The notes under the pieces: model-generated
Seen by the model: only the letters and a program-made list of their open reading frames with translations
The model's database searches: none
What the model was told of the DNA's origin: nothing
Assembly: GCF_963678635.1 (NCBI RefSeq)
Contig: NW_026971428.1
Span: 18,834-82,833 of the forward strand
Reading direction: 5' to 3'
Origin: Symsagittifera roscoffensis
Lineage: Eukaryota > Xenacoelomorpha > Acoela > Convolutidae
DNA: 64,000 nucleotides
In this document: positions 46,501-59,527 of the stretch, piece by piece
How the letters are laid out: every line of letters begins with the position of its first letter
Position numbering within the stretch: position 1 is the first letter of the stretch
Translations under genes and position numbers: made by a program

Positions 46501-47600
46501 CAGGTGGTTGTCTTGATGGTTCGCTCAGTGGAGTTCTTGGTTAAGAGAACCCCTCATCTTTTTCGATTGTAATTGGGTTCTCCATCGACCCCCCTTCTTC
46601 CCATGGAAAAAAAATCGTTCACAGGTTGAGCTATTTATCTGAAATCAGGAGCCACGCGATAGTCCACAACAACTTGTCCTGCAATCTGTGACAACACTCC
46701 CATCGTTCCAATCTGATTATCGGCGATGGGAAACTGCATCGAATGATGCTCACTGAGGTCTCTCCTCAAGAGTTCGATCATGTGCCTTATTGGAATTGGG
46801 ACATCCCTTTGAGCCAAGAAAACCCAAGAGACTGACTCCACCACCTTGACTGTCATCATTTGTGGTTAGAAAAAATCGACCGAATACGTGAGGTTGTTAT
46901 TTTGAACGGAGATATAATTTATGATTAAAAGGTACGTGGAACAATGAATGTAATTGATTTAGAGCAGAGAGAGGTAGTTGACTGTAGTTGAGTGGAAAAC
47001 ATGATAAAAAGTCGTATCCAATCAGAAATATAGTTTAATTTAAGGTAGTTTGTTCGAATAATTCTCGTTTCCGATCACGAAAGTTGTTCTAATATATTAC
47101 GTTGTCTTATTCAATCGAAAAATATTCCCATTTTGAGTGTAGGAGGTGAACTGAAGGAGATTTATAATTAAAATGAATCCAATTCTTGTCACATGTATGA
47201 CCGTTTCAAACATCAGATTGTTTCATACATCAGATGTATGATCGTTTCATTCATCAGATTGTTGTCAGATCGTTTTTCGAAAGATAAATGGAAAATTCAA
47301 GTTTTTTCTTGACTTCCAGTCTAATGAAAACGCCAAAAAACGCAAAATGTTATTGTAAGACAATGCTTGCTTCTTTGCCAAAAAAGTATTCGATATTCAT
47401 GACTTCGAGTGCTATTCGCTATCTTAATACGTTGTTTTTTTTGATGTTTCGGATCAACATACATGAAAAACGGATTTCTTAACTATCAAATTAGGAATTA
47501 TGAAAATTTAAGATTTTACTTATTTATAGTTTAAGAAAGACTTGTTACAATTTTCTTTCAATTGCGAAATAATTTAATAAGTTTTTTTGAACGCTAACTT
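43590..47600. repeat. series of diverged large repeats (0.4-1.4 kb spacing)
   Basis: A recognisable module (GAGTGCTATTCGCTATCTTA, ACGTTGTTTTTCTGATGTTT, then ATCAACATACATGCAAAAA and AACAATCAAATTAGGAA) recurs with its ATCAACAT core near 43929, 44388, 44978, 45678, 46077 and 47453. Copies are diverged and indel-rich. No ORFs. A short repeat of CATCAGAT/TGTATGATCGTTTC lies at about 47195-47280. Confidence 0.7.
46560..46859 (-). pseudogene. unrecognised gene fragment, copy 1
   Basis: Reads MMTVKVVESVSWVFLAQ... and continues through RHMIELLRRDLSEHHSMQF and GTMGVLSQIAGQVVVDY. A TAA at 46635-46637 stands where copy 2 has a Cys codon, and similarity continues past it. Composition suggests a real globular protein. 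Family not recognised. The matching copy lies 1.37 kb to the right. Confidence 0.45.
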
Positions 47601-47889
47601 TTTTTTAAACCAGATCTGCAAAAATTTTTTTGTAAATGTTTGCAAATGACCCAGTAAGTTTAATTTTTTAATCCGTGTGCAAAATTGGTTTCGAAACTTT
47701 TCTATGACCTCTTACTCACCTTTTCTTTTTGTTCCTCTCTCCTAAAATCAGATGCAAAAAACAATTTACAAAAACACATGACAAAAAGCAAATTAATTAC
47801 AAAGCAAAGAGCTGTCGAGCAGCTGAGTTCTCGAAATTTTGTTAGTTCTCAATGGATCGCAAAGCCGGTCTTGCCTTTATCGCCGGTGG

Positions 47890-48339
47890 TTATCTGGGTG
47901 GTTCGCTCACTGGAGTCCTTGGCTCAGAGAACCCCTCAACTTCTTCGATTGTAATTGGGTTTTCTACCGATCCTTCTTCTTCCCACGGAGAAAGGAAATC
48001 GTTCACAAGTTGAGCTACACATCTGGAATCAAGAACTACTGGATAGTCCACCCCAACTTGTTCTGCAAGTTGTGACAGCATTCCCATCATTCCAAGTTGA
48101 TAATCAGTGATGGAAAACTGAATCTAGTGATGTTCACCGAATCCTCTCCTCCTGATTTCGATCATGTGCCATACTTGAATGGGGATATCCATTTGAGCCA
48201 AGAAAACCCAAGAGACTGACTCGAGCATCTTGATTATCATCATTTCTGGTGAACAGTCGACCGAGTACGTGAGGTTGATATTTTGAACGGAGAAGATCAA
48301 CCTGAGGTATAAGTTACTGAGTAAAGGCATATGGAACAA
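47890..48339 (-). pseudogene. unrecognised gene fragment, copy 2
   Basis: Second copy of the same sequence: NINLTYSVDCSPEMMIIKM, then LESVSWVFLAQMDIP, a TAG at 48124-48126 where copy 1 has a Ser codon, then GMMGMLSQLAEQVGVDYPV and an acidic end (DFLSPWEEEGSVENP, about 47945-47990). Each copy has a nonsense change the other lacks, so both are probably dead descendants of one gene. Confidence 0.45.
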
Positions 48340-48599
48340 GGAATGTGATTGCTTAATAGCAGAGAGAGGTAAGTGACTGTGGTCAAGTTGAAAAAAATGA
48401 CTTTTATTTTAAAGTGAGTTGTACCTTTAACTCAAATGTGTGGGTTTAACTGATCAAAATAGATATTCCGTATCTAAACGATAGTCGTATCCAACCAGAT
48501 TTCAGTTTCATTTTAACAAAAATTTGATAAAATGTCGTATCCAATCAGAAATGAAGTTCCGTTTAAGGTAGTTTGTTCAAAATCTCGAATAATGAAATT

Positions 48600-49016
48600 T
48601 TGAACAACGCTTGTTTTATGTGAGTTTAAGAAAAACTGCCGATAAAAATCACAAAAAAAATATAAAATTAGTATCAGTAGCAGTTCCACAAGTTTTCTCA
48701 TCAACTCATTTGAATTTTTTGTACTTTATCAATATGAAATTGTAGTTTATTGAATAGACAGGTAAGTTCTTTGATTTTCATGCAGATTTGAGAGGATAGC
48801 TCGAAATTTATGAGTTTTTCAAAGCAAATCTCTAAAAATAATTTTTAAATTTTTCATGCAAGACTTGAAAATTGAAAATCTTTAAAAAAAATGGAGGAAT
48901 GGATAATTTTGCTGGGAGTTTCGACAATATTAGCAATTGATTAAGGAGTAAGAAAAGTCTTTGAAAAAATATCGTACGACTTATTTGTAAGTTCAAAATA
49001 AATAAAACTTCTTTCT
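48600..49016. other. non-coding interval
   Basis: AT-rich, no feature supported. Confidence 0.4.
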
Positions 49017-51872
49017 AGTCAAATGCAGACTAAATATATAGTGAACTGTCTTTTATCCAACAAAGAGAAGGAACCTTACAAAGATCATTTGTCTTTCAGC
49101 GAATTTGTCATGTACATGAACGGACACAACAATCTCGACTCTCGCACTTCTAGATGTCTTATAGAACTCACAACAAAGTCTGGTTATGATCCTAAAAATT
49201 TTCGTGGAGTTTTCATTGAAGACTTACCTGTTGTCGAGGAAACTGTGCAAAAAAACCTCTTTATTTACGGTTTTGATATCCAAGAAGGAGACTATATAGG
49301 AGAAATAGCTCGATAAAACTATTAGAAGATTTGATAAAACAGTCAAACAACTGAGGTTCGACAATCGTTTCATTCATACAATTGATTTAGATGTTTTCTT
49401 CAAGTGTTTTACATGCCCTAGCCCTGACAATTGTTTTCCACAAATCAGACCACTTTGACAGTCATCTTCCTCGATGGAAGGAACGAGTGAGGCTTGTTCG
49501 CCCGAAAAACGTGTATCAGTTTCGAAAAACCTTGTTTGAAAAGCTAGAAGGGTTCATTCTTCCACTTTCTGAAGACAACAAACTTTTCAATAACCTGGCC
49601 TTTTTTGGGTCGATTTGTGTTCCTACAGAGGAACTAATGGGAACACAAACTACAACCTGCAAGGGAAAACATGTCCCAATTTCAGTCTCCATATCATTAG
49701 ATCTGGTTGATGAACACATCTTGTTGTACAATGATGATCCATAGAGCGATACCATTATTTCGTAAGCAACCATGATCTGTTAGCTGAGAAAAAAAAGCTG
49801 GATATCAGAACGAAACTTCAAGATATGAAATTAGCTGTCAATGAACGAATGGAGAAGATATTTGATCAGCTAAACGAACGAGACAAAATAAAAAAAAATT
49901 GAGTACGAAGAGGGACTCATTGAATATTCGCAAGAGGCAGATATGTAAAACCAGTTTTTGAGAATCCAGAAAAATCAACGCATTGATTTGAAACAACAGT
50001 TTGAGAGTATTTATTTACTTAACCTGTCTTCGGTTTTATTGGTGGTGGACGTGATTTGAAATTGATCAAGTTCTACCTAATCCCCTATTAAATTCGCGAT
50101 AAAAAACAGAAAACATCAGTATTAAAAAAAAATGAACGATTTCACTATCTTCAAGTTTGGATATACAAAAATTTCTCGACAAAATGAAATATCTGGACAA
50201 AGCAACAACTATGAACTTGCCTCTCAAAGCCTCGAAAGCTAGCGAAAGAAATGATCCTTCCCCTCTGAGTAGATTGACAACCCAGACAAAGTTGGTTTTA
50301 CCAAATTGCCACCCTATGAAGCCTTTATCAGTAAAATTAGAACCAACAACCCTCTAGACAAAGATTTCACTCGTTATGAAAGCTGCGAAAGTTTGACTTG
50401 ACGAGCAACAGGCACTAAAAAGCTTCAAATCAAGACTATACCTCCATCTGGTTTAAATAATTACAATTACTTACCAGATACTTGGCACAAAAACGAAATG
50501 AATGCGTTCAAAGACTTTAAAAGTTTTTCTAGTCGTACGGAAGCAATGCAAAAACAAATCAGTTTAAGTATAACAAGAGGATAGATATGTTGAAACTTGG
50601 ATGTGCACTTCGGAAGCTAGCAAACATTCGTGTGCCAAAATCTACAAGTTAAAACTTTTAACCATTTTGCGAAAGTGATAAGAAATTTATTTTTAAAAAT
50701 TACGAGAAGGTGTAACCGGCGGTCTCTCGATTTTTTTAACCCGAAAAGCTGTAGTTGATCAAAGTTTTGTATATCCATTGTTCGGATTGATGCAAGTCAG
50801 CTTTACCCTTTCTCAGTGTACACGAGATGTGAGTTTGACTCCGATATGTGAAATTTAAAGCTAGAAAACCAATCTCGCAATTTCGAGAAACTGGTCATGT
50901 TTTTCTATCAGATTGCAAAATTGAGAGTTTTTCACATCTGGAAAACAGAAGTAACTTGACTGCTTTAATGTGGATGGTTATTTTGGTCGCTGTGGTTACT
51001 ACTATTATGTTCCTGTCAAGAAGCTTGTCCCTCCTTAACAGATCAGGATATTGAGCGAGGAAAAAAGAAGAGAAAATGGAATTATATGAGACGGGAATAC
51101 ATAAAAGGAGAAAGGATAGAAAGATGAAAAAGTGTTGGAATGTGAGCGGTGGGAAAACTTCAAAAACAATGACAAGATGAAAAATCATGTCAGAACTCTT
51201 TTTTTTTACTAAAGACTTATTTCCACAGACTCCCTTCTGGATATCTTTTTGGCTATGTTAAGCGGGATTTAATTGTTCCAGATGAACTAAAATCAAAATT
51301 TGTCAACTTTCCTCCAATTTTCAAAAACCCCGAAGTGGAAAGAAACGGTATTGAAGACTACATGAAAAATTATGCAATCGAGAACGAAATGTTAAAACAA
51401 TCTCGGAGAATGCTGATATCTAGTTTTCAGCTAGGAAATGGAACAGTTATAACCCATCTCTCTATCTTTTGTTTAGAATTAGGTTTGCAGTGCACTAATA
51501 AATACCGGTTTGTTCAGTATTCTCCTCGAATTTTTTCAAAAAAATTTTTCATACAGAGAAGGAGATATAAACACTCTATCAGATGTTGTAGCAGAAACAA
51601 TGAAACTTTTGGATAACTCCTCTTATGGATTTTAGATCAGTGATACATCCAGGCTCACAATCACGAAATAGTTGAAAGATGAAACACATCATAAAGCAAT
51701 CAATGAAATCTTATTCAAGAGACAGAATACAGTTGATAGAAATTTTTGTGAGTTGGAGTTGTTGAAATCAACCATTGAACACTGAAAATCCATCATTGAT
51801 CACTTTTTCAAACTTCAGTAAGCAAAAGAGAGAAGGTTGGAGCTGTACTACAACTTCTTTGACAAGTTCTGT
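49017..51872 (+). pseudogene. protein-primed type B DNA polymerase remnant (Polinton/Maverick-like)
   Basis: Collinear plus-strand fragments of one large protein in shifting frames: an N-terminal region (49023-49316); a cysteine-containing finger-like segment (KCFTCPSPDNCF, about 49405-49440) followed by RLVRPKNVYQFRKTLFEKL; SICVPTEELMGTQTTTCKGK (about 49612-49670); the exonuclease-side segment VFGFIGGGRDLKLIK (about 50025-50070); FLDKMKYLDKATTMN (about 50165-50210); RRMLISSFQLGNGTVIT (about 51405-51455); and the polymerase motif KLLDNSSYGF (about 51606-51633). It ends at ELYYNFFDKFC (51840-51872), before the expected YxDTDS-type motif, where the LTR of copy D begins. It resembles the DNA_pol_B_2 proteins scattered in invertebrate genomes. 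Many stops. Confidence 0.75.
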
Positions 51873-51897
51873 TACATATCATTTGGTTGCTACATAT

Positions 51898-52276
51898 TGA
51901 GTTATGTACTAGTGACTGTACTCATATAATAATTTCAGATAATATACACCGACTGCTCGTCATGCTATCTAATTTTCGGCCGGATAGATTCGTGCAACTT
52001 CTTTGTCTAATACCGATCTTAATCTTACTATTGTACCTCCTAGTCTCTATAGATCCAGTGTCTACCGGTTTATGCGAGTTAGTTACCGGAAGGAGAACTA
52101 CTGTCTTCTAAGTTTTATTCAATTTTTTCTGGTGCTGATACTACAAGTAGTTTCAGCACGTACAAATAATTATAAATCTTAGAGATGGAATATGATTGGT
52201 TAGTTATAAATATTTTATAATGATATTCCATCATAAATATAATTGGCTTAAAAATGCTAGTTTAGAATTGGATCCA
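51898..52276 (-). repeat. 3' LTR of copy D
   Basis: 379 bp, plus-strand start TGAGTTATGTAC and end GGATCCA. Family boxes present (AATTTTCGGCCGGATAGATT, CTAGTCTCTATAGATC). Followed by CCCATCCGGGG. Confidence 0.85.
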
Positions 52277-53899
52277 CCCATCCGGGGTTCAAAGAGTTTT
52301 TAGTTTCCAATTGTTTGATGTAGTAAAAGCCGGGTGATGTAGTTTCTTTTTGAAGTTGCGAGCATTGACTTCTTGGAGAAAGGAGGAGAGTGGCTGTTTG
52401 TGTTTGACGGAGGAAGATTGTTATGTTCGTGTTTCTAGATGGGTCTCGTTGATCGTGGTATTTTAATGATTGTGTCAAGACTTCTGATCGATGCAATTGT
52501 GTATAGATTTCGTTAAGTTTAGAGCGAGACTACGTGCAGGGTGAAGCTTGACTCTTCCGTGTGAAGTGCCAAGTGACTACGATTGGTACGCGTAGTCAAA
52601 ATCGAGATGGCCATCGGTCTGGTTCAATGATTTTCCTTCGCTGCAATGTTGCGTCCATACTTTAAATCCATTGAGGATAGTGACTTTAGGCAGCAAATCG
52701 ATTAGATTTGCCATTCCGAAGTTGGAATGTGATTGGATTGTTGTCTCTTTTGCTGCTCATTCCTTGGGCTCTAAGAGTTCCATACATACTGCATTTATGG
52801 TTTACATATTTAATTACTTTTTGTTAATTAAGTTTTAGTTATGATTTGTTATTAAATGTTATCGCAGAAGCGTTTTACTTTAGATTGGTTATTTTTTAGG
52901 GGTCGTTCACACTAGATCAGCTCTCGGCAAAAAATAGAGTGTGGGTCACAAAGCGTGATGTAGCTTGGTCGATTAGGCCGACTATAGAGCATGCTGAGGA
53001 TGCCCCCCTGATTGGTGAGACCAGGAGTGGGGTATATTTTTATGGTCTCATTGTGCAGAGTCTCTCTTTGTGTTCGACCTTTTGTTTCGTTTTTATTAGT
53101 TGTTTTCTGTTTTTTTTTGTTTTGATTGTGTCTTTTTTTCAAAAATAGAATCTTTTGGTTTGGATTTGTCTTCCGACTTTTTTGGTGTTTTAATTGGTTG
53201 TGGTAAAACTTGAAGGTAGTCTTCAAAAGAAAACTTTACCCAGTTTTAATCTAGTTTTAGTCTGGTTTGGGTACCGTGGGTTTTTCTTTCTTAGTCATGC
53301 TATTAGTTTGTGGCTTTGTGACGTTAGTAAGCTGCGTTGGTTATTTCAGTTTACGATATAAATCCCCCCAAATAGATTAAAGAGAAGTTTGAAACGTGTG
53401 AAAACTGGTTAGAGTTGTTATCGGTGAAAGTTTAAACTTAAAATTTGTTATTTAAACATATCTTCGTGGGCGAGATGTGGAAAGAATGTGTGATTTAAGG
53501 GCAAGTGAAAGGTTTAAAAAATGTAAAAGAAGCGTCTTGTTGAAAGGTTAGTATTCTTTTCACCTATTTACAATTTTTCTGAATTTACTACACTGAAATA
53601 TTAATTTTACTGCTTTTGGGGAAGTTAATTTATTAATTTACTGCTTTGTAAAAGACAATTTTTGTGCTTTGGAGGATTGTTTACAAATTTACTGCTTATT
53701 TGAGGTAAATTCTACGTCTTTCATTTATACTGTAATTTGTTAAAATGAAAAGTGAATTTATATAAAGAGTTTTCAATTTTCATTTACTTTTATTTGTTTT
53801 AGATGATTGTGTGATGAAATCTAAAAAAGCGAAACCTTTATGAAGAATGGTTAGTGGTGTTTTGGAATTTATTAGTGAAAGATTTTGAATTATACTTAC
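52277..53899 (-). other. 3' region of copy D with conserved block
   Basis: No convincing gene. The conserved block lies at about 52900-53065 (GGCCGACTATAGAGCATGCT). A 104-codon K/N/Q/T-rich frame at 53226-52912 overlaps it. Basic frames occur at the same place in copies B and C, but indels between copies disrupt a common frame, so a small basic accessory protein is only a possibility. Confidence 0.5.
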
Positions 53900-55634
53900 T
53901 CATGGTTGGCAAAAAAACAATTTGGGAAATTTTTGTGAATAGTGTCCGATAATGTAAGAAGTTTAGCAAGTGAGCGCGTGATATACTTTGTTTGCAGTAG
54001 TAAATGCGTTATGACTTCAAGTGCTTTGATGATGTTTTGCTCCTTACTACTTGGCGAGAGTTTGTGCGGAGTGATTTGGATTAGTTTATAAATTTTATGG
54101 TTATAGTTAGTGTTGTGAATATATTCGAGGATTGAGAATTCAACAGTCTGTATCTATTCGTGAGGGACAATTAGTGGACGGGATTCATAACTGTTGAAGG
54201 TTCTGGTTAGTGGACAAAATATATACATTTGACGTAAAGGGTCGTAACTTCTGATGATGCCTTGCATGTTAGTGTCTTTTATACATTATGTGGAATTTAA
54301 GAAGAAAAATGAAGTTTATTTAGAGTTAATAAATTGAAACCGATGTTGCGGGATTCGTGATGGTGTATTAGTTAGATGGTGTAGTGGCCTTGGATAAATT
54401 CATAATAAATGTATGTGTGAGTTTGTTTTGTGCGTAACAAAAATCGCGTTCTTTTGGTGTTAGAAAATCAAAAGTTAGTGAAAAAAATTGTTGAATTTAC
54501 TAAATTTGGGGTCGCAGGCTTTCGTGTCGCGAGGTGCTGTAGATATAACACGATCAAATTTTCTATTCATGAAGTTGATGCTAAATAAATATTCTTATAG
54601 AGATCTTATGGAAAAATTGGGGGTTAGCGTTAGTTGGGGGGTTAGCGTTAGTATCGTCATATAAAATATATCTTCCATACATCGTGCAATGGCGTGATCA
54701 TAATGGCTAATAGAAAATCGGTTTGCTTTTTGTGCAGTGAATCTATTTAGTGTTTAGGTTAGTCCGATGGTTGTGAATTGCTTTTCATGAAGTGCTGTGG
54801 TTAGGTGATCTAACCGAGTGTGAGACAATTTCTTGTCGTCTGGGTTATTATATAATGGGTGTTATAATGGGTTACTGAAATGATAATATGAGGTCCATAA
54901 AAGCGTGGAAAACAAGGCATGTTCATAAACGAAAGTTTGTTGATTGTTGTTAGTTTTTGTCCGATACTAAGTGTACGGTGGAACAAATGGTAAGCACACT
55001 TGTAGGAACCTTTTGTGTTAGTATGATGTTGGTGAACTGAAAACTTCGAGGTGGTCGAGGGTTAGAAGGCATTTAGGCATTGGGATGTTCACATTTAAAT
55101 GTTTGGTGGGCTCGGGTTTCTTCAATAGTGGATGCTGGGTTTGAGGATTTGGAGGATGTCATGGTTTGTGATAAATATGAACTGTTAGTGGGTTAGGAAT
55201 TTGAAGTTGTTGTTGTAGGGTTATAAAATTATGTAATTCATTCTCGAGTTCTTCATCAACGGGGCTAGAGCGGTCAGGTGGGTCGCTGTTCATTGGTGAG
55301 AAAATTGGGGTTGCATCAGTGTAGGAAGAAGGGGCAGGGAAGGTTCATCGGGAATTTGGGTTTGGAATGGTTGAAGGGGGTTGGGAAAAGTGGATGGGCT
55401 GGGCTCGGAAACTGCAATTTCATCTGGGGTTTCAATATCAGAGTTATTAAATTGTGAAATTGGGTGAAAAATTGTGTTTGTGGAAGTGTCATCTGAACCC
55501 ATGCTTGGAGAATGATTTGTATATGATCGTATAAGATAGGTAGTGAAGTCAGAAACCTATTTGATTGGAGAGTGACGTTGGAGTTTGGATGGGTATGAAA
55601 AAGAACGGTTGAGGCATCCGATCTGGTGGCTCAT
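53900..55634 (-). pseudogene. ORF4 accessory gene (copy D)
   Basis: Start MSHQIGCLNRSFSYPSKL at 55634. SQFNNSDIETPDEI (about 55420-55465) repeats the copy B motif, followed by a P/S/T-rich part. The C-terminal half is interrupted by several stops and frame changes. Same position between env and 3' LTR as in A, B and C. Confidence 0.55.
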
Positions 55635-55929
55635 CGTGGGCTAAAAAAAATAGTTGTTCTGAGAACCGAAATTAGTGGTATGTGGCTGTTCTATAATTTG
55701 TTTGTACGTTTCTTCTACATTTGGTTGCTGGGCTATTATGTGAGTAACTGGACTTTGTGGATAACTATGACTTGTAGAGATGTGCTCTGTCAGGGCTATA
55801 TTGATGTAATTTTGTAGTACTAAAGATAATGTGCGGTTATTATGTAAAAGGTGTACCTGTGGTGAAGTAGGTGTTGTACTTTTATTGTCCTGAGTATTAT
55901 CATATTCATTAGGTGTGGTCTTTATATTC

Positions 55930-58900
55930 ATTTCTTTGAGCGTCTAAAAGGATTTTATTAATTGAGGTTGAAAATATTCCGAAAACTTCTGCGAAAAGTA
56001 TGCGTGCTACACTTGCTTGTTTGTTTACCTGTGTGTGTTTTGCGCATGTATTTTAGAATCCTTTCAATAATCAAAAGAGATAACCAAAAAAAATAAAAAT
56101 TGCATATATTATAGTTAATCTTTCTAAGATGTAGTAGGGCCATCCTAGAAAGGTGAGAAATTCAGTTTTCAAATATACAAAGCTAAAGATACTGATAGTT
56201 GATATATTTTGTGGACTGTACTTTTCACCGTTTAAATAAATGTAATCTTTTATATCTTTAAAGTATCAACTATACTCTTGTGTATAGATGTCTGAAAATT
56301 CTGCGGTTTCTGCAAGTTTTCTTAAAATTTGCTCAAGGGATTGTCTTTTTTGCAAGAAGATCTTGAAAGTTGTGTGTGCGTATTTGATGTTGTATATCTG
56401 ATCTAGAGTATATACACAATGATTGTGAATCTGTTTTTGGGTTTCTAGCAATAGCTCTGATTCTTTCTGGTGAAACTTTCTTTGATGGTGGCATAAGTGA
56501 AGGATATGGTGTGAGAAGATAACTTTATCTTCATCGGGATTTAACTGTACAACACTGTGACTACTTTGAGATCCACATGGGACAGCTCTATCCCATAAAT
56601 TTGTTTTTCTAGAAAGTGTGTCAACGAAAAGTACTTTACCTCGTAGAATATGGGGTTTCTTTTGTAACTCTTTTGTCCTATTGTAAAGTTTGTGTTCGTT
56701 CGAGTTCAAATACGTGATGATTGTTCTAGTTCACATAAGTTCTAGTTCTGATAGTGATATTTCATGAAAAAAATTCTAAATTTTTATAGTCTAATTTCAT
56801 GTCTAAATGGATGTCATAGTGAATTGCAACAAAATATTTTTTGTTCATAACTGATAGTTCTTGTAAGCGTATACTGCTTTTGTCTTGTGGTCGAAGTTTT
56901 CCACCATTTCTTTCTGTGTTTTTCAGAAATGTTACTTGGTTTTCGTCATTATTTGAAATGTGATGTGTAGGAATTGGGTTTATTATTAATTTTCCTGTGT
57001 TCATGTCGAAACTTTCTCGTATTCGACAAGAGTTTCTGAGTATTGTGTTTAAAAAAATGGAGTGTTATTTTTCCAAGCCACTTCTGTTTCTGGGAAGATT
57101 TGAAATTGTGTCAATTTTTTTTCTATGTATTGCTTTTGTTAAAAGGTTGATTGTTTTGTCGGATTTTTTCAATGTGTACTTTATCAAAAGGGATGTATTC
57201 AGAAAAAAAATTTTGATGAAATTTTATCATTCCTGCGTGTGTTCTTGCAACTTTAAATGTGGAACATGTGTCTTCGGGGAACCAAACAAAAATTGATTGT
57301 GTTCTTGTTGTTGTATCACCATATCCTTGATCATTTTTGCAAGATAATCGTTTTCCTTGATAAATCATAGTGTTGTCTTTTAAATCTCGTGTTAATTGTA
57401 CTTTTTCTAAATGGGTTTTCCAATCAAAAAACCTAATTTCTTGAAATACTTTGTTTTTTGTGTCAGCTTTGCAGTTAGAAGGGTTTGGTATTCAATGTGT
57501 GGTATCCAATTTTTATCAGGGAGATCATAAGGTAATCGTCCATGTGCACCGTGGAACGGGTATTTGTCGTCTAATTTTATATGACCTTGGTATCTTTCAA
57601 GTTCCGCTTGATGTGAAGAGTCTATAGACACTTTACCGATTTTCGGTTTGTGCCTTTGTTTGTTGTTAATTTCAATCGATTAAGATCATTTTGACAATTT
57701 TCAGGATTAAGATGTAAAATTCTTTCTGTATTACTTTGATAGAAAGATTCGTGATCAAGTCTATTTTTATTTCCATTTGAGACTTGGGAACAATGTACTA
57801 TTTTCTCTGAGCCAATTTACAAATTTTTAGTTTGTGCCTTCATTTGTGGTTAATTTCAATCGATTAAGATCATTTTGAAAATCTTCAGGATTAAGAAGTA
57901 AAATTCTTTCAATATTACTTTGATAGAAAGATTCGTAATCAAGTCTATTTTTGTTTCCATTTGAGACTTGGGAACAATGTACTTTTTTCTCTGAGAATGT
58001 TGCTGTAAACTCGTATCCCGTTAATGTTGTAGCTCGGGCTTTTAAATAAAGTGTGGCTATTACTTGTTGTTTCTATTTCTTGTGGTTCAGATTCGCGCTG
58101 ATTTACTTGTTTTATGGCGTATTTATATAGTGTTTTTGTTCGTTTTCTTCACAATCACAGTGTGTGACTAGTAAATCTTGGGGTCATGTTCGCGGGGAAG
58201 GGTTTTTATGATTTAATAGTTCTGAAAAAGTAAAAAAGAATAGGATTTGATGGAGAAGTTTCATTTAAAAAAACAAGTGAAGGATAGTCCTGAATATGAA
58301 TTATAGAATGTGATGTATCCAAGTGCTTTTTTTGTGTTTCTACCTTATATATAGATGATTTCTGTTGTGATGAAGGGGGGAGGTACTGATTCAGTTGCTG
58401 GAGCTAAGGGGAGAGGGTGATGTACTAAAGTGTTCAATTTTTACTGTTTTTTCAAATTTAAGTGTCAGGTTGTCTTGTGTAAGGATTTGTATGTTGTGTT
58501 CCTGTATGTCTTCGTGAACATCGTGTTGGTATTGTAATCTGATGAGTGCCCGATTATGTAGTCTGATACTGTCGAGTTGTTGACCAAACAATGGAGGGCG
58601 TCCTACGAACGTATTCCAATCTAATCGTAGTGGTATATTATTGGTTGAATGTTCCTTATATCTATTGTCTAAATTTGTAGGGAAGTTTGGAGGAAATTAT
58701 GCTGTTGAGATCTGATTTATTGAAGGGGTTTAAGGAACTGAGAGGGTTTCTGGTAATGACAAAGATGTATCTGGTGAGATTTCTATGGGTTCGTTTACCA
58801 AGTTTGGTTCACATTGAGTGAAAGCTTGTGTCATTCAATGTGGGAGACGTTGTGTTGAAGTTTGGGGGTAAAAGGATTTTCACGAATTTGTCTGGATGTA

Positions 58901-59527
58901 GGGGTTGACCCTATGTAATCCGATCGTAAGTTCGGAGTATTTTGCTGTGAGGTAGATTGTAATGGTGTGGGGGGGGGGGTAATTTGAATTGTACTACTGG
59001 AAAAATCTAGAGGATTTGGGATCGGTGATGAGGGTATATTAAAATGAAATCAATTTGTAAAATGAAATGAGAGTTGTAAAACTTCTATTTCGTCTTGGAT
59101 GTATGATTGGTTTATCTTTTGTGGTTGTATTTTGGTTTTGACTTGGATGTCTTGTTCCATTGAGATCTTGCTGAATATATTGGTTCGTATTGTGGTTCGC
59201 TTAGGGGTGCGTGGCGGACTACTTGTTCTGAAGATTCCCATAATAGTGAAAGTCTCTCCTCAAATGTATATGGGTTTTCTTGAAATGAATACGTGTTGAT
59301 GATTGATAGTGATTTGTCTGACTGGAATTTGGTTTTGTTGGAGATTCCTGGGATGTCGTAGTCGGTGGGGACTGTTGTGTGGGTTGTTGATTAGCAATTT
59401 TGAAAAGTTCTTAAAATTTTTTTAACATTGAAGAAAATTTTTGTTGATTATGATATTCTTCTATGAAAATGATAAAAAGTAATGTTGCTAATGCAGAAGT
59501 AATTCTTGCTTTTTTATACATTTGCAT
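55930..59527 (-). pseudogene. env-like glycoprotein gene (copy D)
   Basis: The start is preserved here: ATG at 59525-59527, then MQMYKKARITSALATLLFII, a basic n-region and hydrophobic h-region typical of a signal peptide. A P/Q/T/N-rich segment follows (about 59400-59050). A cysteine-bearing segment with KRLSCKNDQGYGDTTTR and FVWFPEDTCSTFKV lies at about 57260-57360. A hydrophobic C-terminal region (about 56143-55958) contains FYFFWLSLLII. Estimated about 1,200 codons when intact. Numerous stops; envelope role inferred. Confidence 0.55.

Noticed and set aside
52912-53226. Small basic Rev/Tat-like protein in the 3' region
   Set aside because: A basic frame exists in D, and partly in B and C, but one-base indels between copies break a shared frame; kept only as a possibility.
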